From: Fibrobacter succinogenes | Lineage (GTDB): Bacteria; Fibrobacterota; Fibrobacteria; Fibrobacterales; Fibrobacteraceae | Direction: 5' to 3' | Assembly: GCA_902756345.1 (NCBI GenBank) | Contig: CACVQR010000004.1 | Coordinates: forward strand, 310,001 to 374,000 | DNA: 64,000 nt | Part shown: positions 60,318 to 64,000 of the stretch, in pieces | Layout: each line of letters begins with the position of its first letter | Numbering within the stretch: position 1 is the stretch's first letter | Program-made: the position numbers and the translations under genes | The notes under the pieces: generated by a model | Database searches by the model: none | Seen by the model: only the letters and a program-made list of their open reading frames with translations | Told to the model about the DNA's origin: nothing

Positions 60318-60577
60318 ACTAAGGAATATATATTTTCCTCAGATTTCAGTCAACATATTTATTATACAAAATCATAGAATTTTATTAAAAATTCGCAAAC
60401 CAAGTCACATTTCACAAAGAACAAACATTCAAATTATACAAAGTGTATAATACACCCCCAAAACCGTATAATACGTTTTCAATCATTTTAAAAGAAACAA
60501 TCTTTGAAAAATCGTACAAAATTTGTATATTGTTCGTTACAAATTAACATTTGGGAATTTATAAAGGAGAGAACAGG
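60318..60577. promoter_or_regulatory. Divergent control region with several dyads
   Basis: ATTATACA (60433-60440) and TGTATAAT (60444-60451) are perfect arms 3 bp apart. CGTATAATACG (60465-60475) is a near-palindrome. ACAAAATTTGT lies at about 60515-60525. The plus-strand promoter TTGAAA (60504-60509), 16 bp, TATATT (60526-60531) overlaps the last one. These dyads are candidates for binding by the regulator encoded at 59484-60317. Confidence 0.5.
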
Positions 60578-61264
60578 ATGAAAAAAGCGTTCTTAGGCGC
60601 ATCCATGATTTCCATGGCCATTTTGAGCGGTTGCGGCGATTCCGATTCCGGATCCGCAACCTCTTCTGCACCGATGCCCGATGGCGTCGTGAAGACCATT
60701 GCCGAATTGGGAAAATGCAGCTCTTCTACAAAGGGCGACGTCATGCAAGTGCTCGCCGACGGCAGCTTCTACCGTTGCGAAGACGGCGAATGGGTCTCCC
60801 TCGGCTGGGAAAAGGAAATCACGAAATCCTCCAGCAGTACTTCTACCAAGGATGTAAGCTCCAGCTCGAAAAAGCCAATCTTCGATGAAGACGATGTCAT
60901 CGAAACGCCCAAGAGTTCTTCTTCCAAAGTTGTCGAATCCAGCTCCAGCGAAGAAGAAATCGAAAGCTCCTCTTCCGAAGATGAAGAAATCTCCAGCTCC
61001 AGCGAAGAAGAAATCGAAAGCTCCTCTTCCGAAGATGAAGAAATCTCCAGCTCCAGCGAAGAAGAAATCAAAAGCTCCTCTTCCGAAGCTGAAGAATCCA
61101 GCTCCAGCGAAGAAGAAATCGAAAGTTCCTCTTCCGAAGCTGAAGAATCCAGCTCCAGCGAAGAAGAAATTGAAAGCTCTTCCTCCGAAGACGAAGAACT
61201 CTCCAGCTCCAGCGAAGAAGATGAAGAAGTGAGTTCCTCTTCTCCAGAACCTGATGACATTTAA
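60578..61264 (+). CDS. Ser/Glu-repeat lipoprotein
   Basis: From the ATG at 60578 (AAAGGAG upstream) the 228-residue protein starts with a lipoprotein signal (lipobox MAILSGC). Residues about 30-85 form a small conserved head (GKCSSSTKGDVMQVLADGSFYRCEDGEWVSL). The rest, over 100 residues, is nearly all Ser and Glu/Asp in repeats such as SSSSEEEIESSSSEDEE, ending without a second domain. It is strongly acidic and presumably extended. It could be a spacer, a metal- or calcium-binding surface coat, or a phosphorylation or glycosylation target. Confidence 0.7.
   Translation: MKKAFLGASMISMAILSGCGDSDSGSATSSAPMPDGVVKTIAELGKCSSSTKGDVMQVLADGSFYRCEDGEWVSLGWEKEITKSSSSTSTKDVSSSSKKPIFDEDDVIETPKSSSSKVVESSSSEEEIESSSSEDEEISSSSEEEIESSSSEDEEISSSSEEEIKSSSSEAEESSSSEEEIESSSSEAEESSSSEEEIESSSSEDEELSSSSEEDEEVSSSSPEPDDI
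60938..61228. repeat. Tandem repeat inside the Ser/Glu lipoprotein gene
   Basis: The unit of about 54 bp encodes SSSSEEEIESSSSEDEEI with variants that lack one codon. Five to six copies, with near-identical DNA, so copy number may vary between strains. Confidence 0.8.
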
Positions 61265-61316
61265 TTTTATTCTCTAAGATTTTTCAAAATTACTTTCGTT
61301 ATCTACGATGCAAAAA

Positions 61317-61345
61317 ACCACCGGATTTATCCGGTGGTCTTCTTG
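61317..61345. terminator. Bidirectional terminator between convergent lipoprotein genes
   Basis: ACCACCGGAT (61317-61326) and ATCCGGTGGT (61329-61338) form a perfect stem. Six A precede it, so U-runs exist best for the minus-strand gene. Confidence 0.75.
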
Positions 61346-61368
61346 TATCTAAAGTTCTCAACTACCGA

Positions 61369-62673
61369 TTACAGATCGTCGTCAGCGTCTTCGATATTGT
61401 ACTTCACAGCCTTGGCGCCTTCGATATCGGCTTCGACGCCATCGGAGTTGACCGGAAGAACGATAGCGTAAATTGTCGTTACACTTGTGGAGAAATCGTC
61501 AAGGTCAAACCTGTAACTCGTTCCGCTTGTATAGGTGCGATAAGCAAAGTCGTTATCGAGATTGGTCTTCACATAAATGTTGTAGCGGGTAACGTCACCT
61601 TTTTTGGGTTCATCCCAAGTCAGGACTGCGTAGTAAGAGTAGTCCGGATCGGTTGCGAACATGAGGCCTTCGACCTGGCCCGGCTTATCAGAGCTAGAAT
61701 CACTGCCGCCAACCGTAAACGAAGAATTGACCGTAGAAGATGCGCCGTCGACAGAGTAAACCGTTCCACGCACGGTGTAAGAGGCATCCTCAGTCCACTT
61801 GCCAGAATACGGGGAAATAGAAACGGTACGCTTGTCCTTGCTCAGGGACACCGAGATAAGGACGTTGCTGCTGCCCTTGGACACGCTCCACTTGGTGGTA
61901 TTCACGGAGTCGCTTTCCAGTTCCGTTGCATACGTGAAGGTAATGTCAGAAGACACATCGATGCTGTTCGTATTGTCATCGATCTTCACGATCTGAGCGG
62001 AGCTCTTCACGAGGCTGATGGAGGAAACGTTGATAATATCGCCAGCGCGCATCGAAGTGCCGCCCACGAGTTTGACATCGTTACCCATATAGGTCTTGGA
62101 CTTGATCTGTTCCTGGCCCACGGAAATCGTCACTTCGACGCCTTCCGGAAGCTTATCGAACGAGTATTCGCCGTTTTCGCTGGTCTTCGTGGTCAGCTCG
62201 CACGGCACGAATTCCTTCGGCAGGTTGGCATAGACCGTCACGCCAGAAGCGCCGTTCGTCTTGCCCTTGTCGTCGGTGAACAGCACAATGCCCTTGGCCT
62301 GCACGCCGACCTTGTACATCGGGACAGTCTGGATGACATCGCCCACGCGCGGCACATCGCCGGCGCCCTGTTCTGCAAGATTCACGAGAGCATGGACCGT
62401 TGCGTAGCCATCCTTGGAGATCTGGTAGCTATGGTCGCCCAGAGCCTGATTCTTCCACACGGAAAGACCCAGGGAATCCGCAACGACGGCCTTGTCGTCA
62501 ACTACGGAATAAACGGTCACGCCAGAAAGAGCGGCTCCAGAATGATTGTCTACAACCTTGATAGTGATAGTGCCTTCGGCCTTGGCATCGTCGTTGATGT
62601 TAGTGACAGTGCTATCGCAAGCCGCAAGGAAAGCCGCAACGGCGGCAAAAGAAAATGCATATTTAAGCTGCAT
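61369..62673 (-). CDS. Multidomain lipoprotein (carboxypeptidase-regulatory-like, Big-like and Fn3-like modules)
   Basis: From the ATG at 62673 (GAGGAGG upstream) the 434-residue protein starts MQLKYAFSFAAVAAFLAAC, a lipoprotein signal. Residues about 30-125 (GTITIKVVDNHSGAALSGVTVYSV) and 130-215 (TSENGEYSFDKLPEGVEVTISV) are CarboxypepD-regulatory-like beta domains. Residues about 225-325 look like a bacterial Ig-like module, and 330-425 (PGQVEGLMFATDPDYSYYAVLTWDEP) an Fn3-like one. No catalytic domain, so it probably acts as a surface or structural protein. Confidence 0.65.
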   Translation of the reverse strand: MQLKYAFSFAAVAAFLAACDSTVTNINDDAKAEGTITIKVVDNHSGAALSGVTVYSVVDDKAVVADSLGLSVWKNQALGDHSYQISKDGYATVHALVNLAEQGAGDVPRVGDVIQTVPMYKVGVQAKGIVLFTDDKGKTNGASGVTVYANLPKEFVPCELTTKTSENGEYSFDKLPEGVEVTISVGQEQIKSKTYMGNDVKLVGGTSMRAGDIINVSSISLVKSSAQIVKIDDNTNSIDVSSDITFTYATELESDSVNTTKWSVSKGSSNVLISVSLSKDKRTVSISPYSGKWTEDASYTVRGTVYSVDGASSTVNSSFTVGGSDSSSDKPGQVEGLMFATDPDYSYYAVLTWDEPKKGDVTRYNIYVKTNLDNDFAYRTYTSGTSYRFDLDDFSTSVTTIYAIVLPVNSDGVEADIEGAKAVKYNIEDADDDL

Positions 62674-62767
62674 TTGTCCTCCTCTATAAATATTAATGCA
62701 AACAAAATATAACAAACAAGACATATAATGTCAACAACGCTTTACAAGAAAAATATAAGCGGCCCAT

Positions 62768-62796
62768 AAAAAAACTGCCCCGTTCGGAGCAGTTTT
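62768..62796 (-). terminator. Terminator after nrdG
   Basis: AAAACTGC (62771-62778) and GCAGTTTT (62789-62796) form the stem, and seven U follow on the minus strand. Confidence 0.75.
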
Positions 62797-62818
62797 TCAC
62801 ATTCAAATAGAGAGATTT

Positions 62819-63382
62819 TTAAGCCATTACCAAATCCGGACGGACCTTCATTTCGTCCAGTTGAATCTGGTGAAGAACCACGTGACCCTGCATAAGACTT
62901 TCCTGCACATCGATAATGCGCTGGTTGGTCGAACCTCTGAACTTGATTTCCAGGGACTTCTTCGCCATAATAAACGGACCGTCAATCAGGATATCCGCAA
63001 AAGTCAACAATTCGAAGAGTTCCGGGCGTTCATGCATCAAGTCCATGAGACGTTCATAGGTGTAACCCGTGAAAATCACCAGATTCATGCCACGTTCCTT
63101 GATTTCGCGGGCAAGGGGGATTAACGCCTTAGCCTGGTCCATCGGGTCGCCTCCGCTAAACGTCACGCCATCGAGCAGCGGGTTTTCGTCGATCATGTCA
63201 AGGATTTCTTGAATATCGATAAAATGCCCTCCGTTAAAGTCGTGGGTTTGCGGATTGTGGCATCCAGGGCAATTGTGATGACAGCCCTGGGTAAAAATCG
63301 TCATACGGATTCCGGGGCCGTCGACAAACGATTCGGGTTCGATACCCGCAATGCGCAGCCTCGGAGTTTCTTCTTGTTCCAT
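62819..63382 (-). CDS. nrdG: Anaerobic ribonucleotide reductase activating enzyme
   Basis: NrdG is a radical SAM enzyme that puts the glycyl radical on NrdD. The 187-residue protein has the cluster motif CHHNCPGC (CxxxCxxC) within FTQGCHHNCPGCHNPQTHDF, SFVDGPGIRM before it, and VTFSGGDPMDQ. It starts 6 bp after the stop of the separate glycyl-radical gene, so activator and radical domain are made from adjacent frames. Confidence 0.93.
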   Translation of the reverse strand: MEQEETPRLRIAGIEPESFVDGPGIRMTIFTQGCHHNCPGCHNPQTHDFNGGHFIDIQEILDMIDENPLLDGVTFSGGDPMDQAKALIPLAREIKERGMNLVIFTGYTYERLMDLMHERPELFELLTFADILIDGPFIMAKKSLEIKFRGSTNQRIIDVQESLMQGHVVLHQIQLDEMKVRPDLVMA

Positions 63383-63388
63383 AACGAT

Positions 63389-63535
63389 TTACACACCGTG
63401 CTTCACGCGATCGTTCACTTCGGCACGCTTTGCGTTATTGAAGCGATCGACGGTACCGACGAGGTAACCCGTGATGCGACGGATACGTTCGAATCCGATA
63501 CCTTCACCGTATTTGTTCAATTCTTTTTCAGACAT
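63389..63535 (-). CDS. Stand-alone glycyl-radical domain of class III ribonucleotide reductase, 48 residues
   Basis: The protein reads MSEKELNKYG..RRITGYLVGTVDRFNNAKRAEVNDRVKHGV. RRITGYLVG matches the glycyl-radical loop RVxGYLG at the very C-terminus of NrdD, and NxxKRAEVxDRVKH is the usual tail. In most bacteria this loop is the end of NrdD itself. Here the upstream NrdD frame stops before it, and this small gene has its own AAGGAG site 9 bp before the ATG. So it is probably made as a separate subunit that docks onto NrdD, as GrcA/YfiD does for pyruvate formate-lyase. Confidence 0.75.
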   Translation of the reverse strand: MSEKELNKYGEGIGFERIRRITGYLVGTVDRFNNAKRAEVNDRVKHGV

Positions 63536-63558
63536 TATTGATTCTCCTTGCTAGATAA

Positions 63559-63636
<78 letters not shown>

Positions 63637-63637
63637 A

Positions 63638-64000
63638 CTACCTGATTCCCTTGAATGCGGGCATTCCCGGATAAAGTCTACGCAGTTCCTTCAGTTTTTC
63701 TTCGGAAATGGCGTGGCCTTCGCTACGTCCGCAACGCGGGCAGCTGTCACCGATCACACCCACGAATCCGCAAACCGGGTCGCGGTCCACCGGGTGGTTG
63801 ATGGAGCCGTAACCGATACCCACCTTGGCCATGTGCTGCACGATCTTTTCGAAGGCATCCAGGTTCTGCGTCGGGTCGCCATCGAGTTCGACGTAGCTGA
63901 TGTGACCGGCGTTGGTGAGTGCGTGGTACGGGGCTTCCAGAGAAAGCTTCTTGAAAGCCGAAATCTTGTAGTACACCGGAATGTGGAAGGAGTTGGTGTA
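63638..64000 (-). CDS. nrdD: Anaerobic ribonucleoside-triphosphate reductase, C-terminal part, gene cut by the right edge
   Basis: The frame is open to base 64000. About 120 residues are visible: YTNSFHIPV at the edge, LEAPYHALTNAGHISYVELDGDPTQN, VGIGYGSINHPVDRDPVCGFVGVIGDSCPRCGR and a short end MPAFKGIR then TAG. This is the C-terminal region of class III NrdD with its zinc-site cysteines. The glycyl-radical loop that should follow is missing and is instead encoded by the separate gene at 63389-63535. Confidence 0.88.
   Translation of the reverse strand, partial: YTNSFHIPVYYKISAFKKLSLEAPYHALTNAGHISYVELDGDPTQNLDAFEKIVQHMAKVGIGYGSINHPVDRDPVCGFVGVIGDSCPRCGRSEGHAISEEKLKELRRLYPGMPAFKGIR

Noticed and set aside
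60769-61260. Minus-strand Ser/Glu-rich frame opposite the repeat lipoprotein
   Set aside because: A mirror effect of the repeat DNA (GAA/TCC words); the plus strand has the promoter, ribosome site and lipoprotein signal.

Overview
The window looks like a chromosome segment of a Fibrobacter species (phylum Fibrobacterota, anaerobic gut fibre degraders). Pointers are lipoproteins with poly-serine linkers, a Fib_succ_major (FISUMP) lipoprotein, a TIGR02147-type regulator, and anaerobic metabolism (class III ribonucleotide reductase, complex I without a visible NADH module). I see no phage, IS element, tRNA, rRNA or CRISPR array.

Layout. 1-5.8 kb: a beta-propeller protein cut by the left edge, a peptide-type solute-binding lipoprotein, pssA, then a minus-strand ruvC / M15 / M14 peptidase operon. 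5.8-13.3 kb: a degenerate DnaG/DnaB-like protein, a glycosyltransferase, small A/B-barrel and SRPBCC-like proteins, a UbiD decarboxylase and a secreted metalloprotease. 13.3-18.9 kb (minus): lipoprotein, outer-membrane protein, DUF4912 protein and GH57 glucan enzyme in one run. 19-25.3 kb: thrC, a 59-residue membrane protein, a lone sufB, a DJ-1 protein, hslO, thrH and the FISUMP lipoprotein.

25.4-37.3 kb holds a complete tryptophan pathway on the minus strand in three transcription units: trpE-trpGD, LysR-permease-trpCF and trpB-trpA. All three promoters share the element AACCMCTTGCCA followed by a 17-bp spacer and a TATATT-like -10. The trpE and trpB units each start with an 18-residue leader peptide carrying two or three tandem Trp codons, followed by an attenuator hairpin. 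Upstream of the trpB leader lies a separate small transcript with a near-consensus promoter and a strong terminator. It looks like a diverged copy of that leader without Trp codons. A divergent structured RNA resembling 6S RNA sits next to it.

37.4-40.4 kb: three related lipoproteins followed by a radical SAM/SPASM enzyme, a probable rSAM/lipoprotein maturation system with recurring YG motifs in the substrates. 40.7-53.7 kb: a bifunctional Rel protein, a gene of unknown function, and a ten-gene nuo cluster (A, fused BC, D, H-N) without E, F and G. 53.9-57.1 kb: a large GH116-like glycosidase. 57.1-62.7 kb: a TIGR02147-type regulator with two overlapping lipoproteins, a divergent Ser/Glu-repeat lipoprotein and a multidomain lipoprotein. 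The right edge carries nrdG and a class III ribonucleotide reductase whose glycyl-radical loop is a separate 48-codon gene.

Spacers between genes often hold short-word repeat arrays of about 7-11 bp period (CTAAGTTCTA-, GTAGACAGTAG-, TTTCACAC-type words), often with inverted arms. A different, palindromic repeat lies after sufB, and pieces resembling it are embedded in the trpF coding region. All product calls come from reading translated sequences against remembered family signatures. No database search was run.
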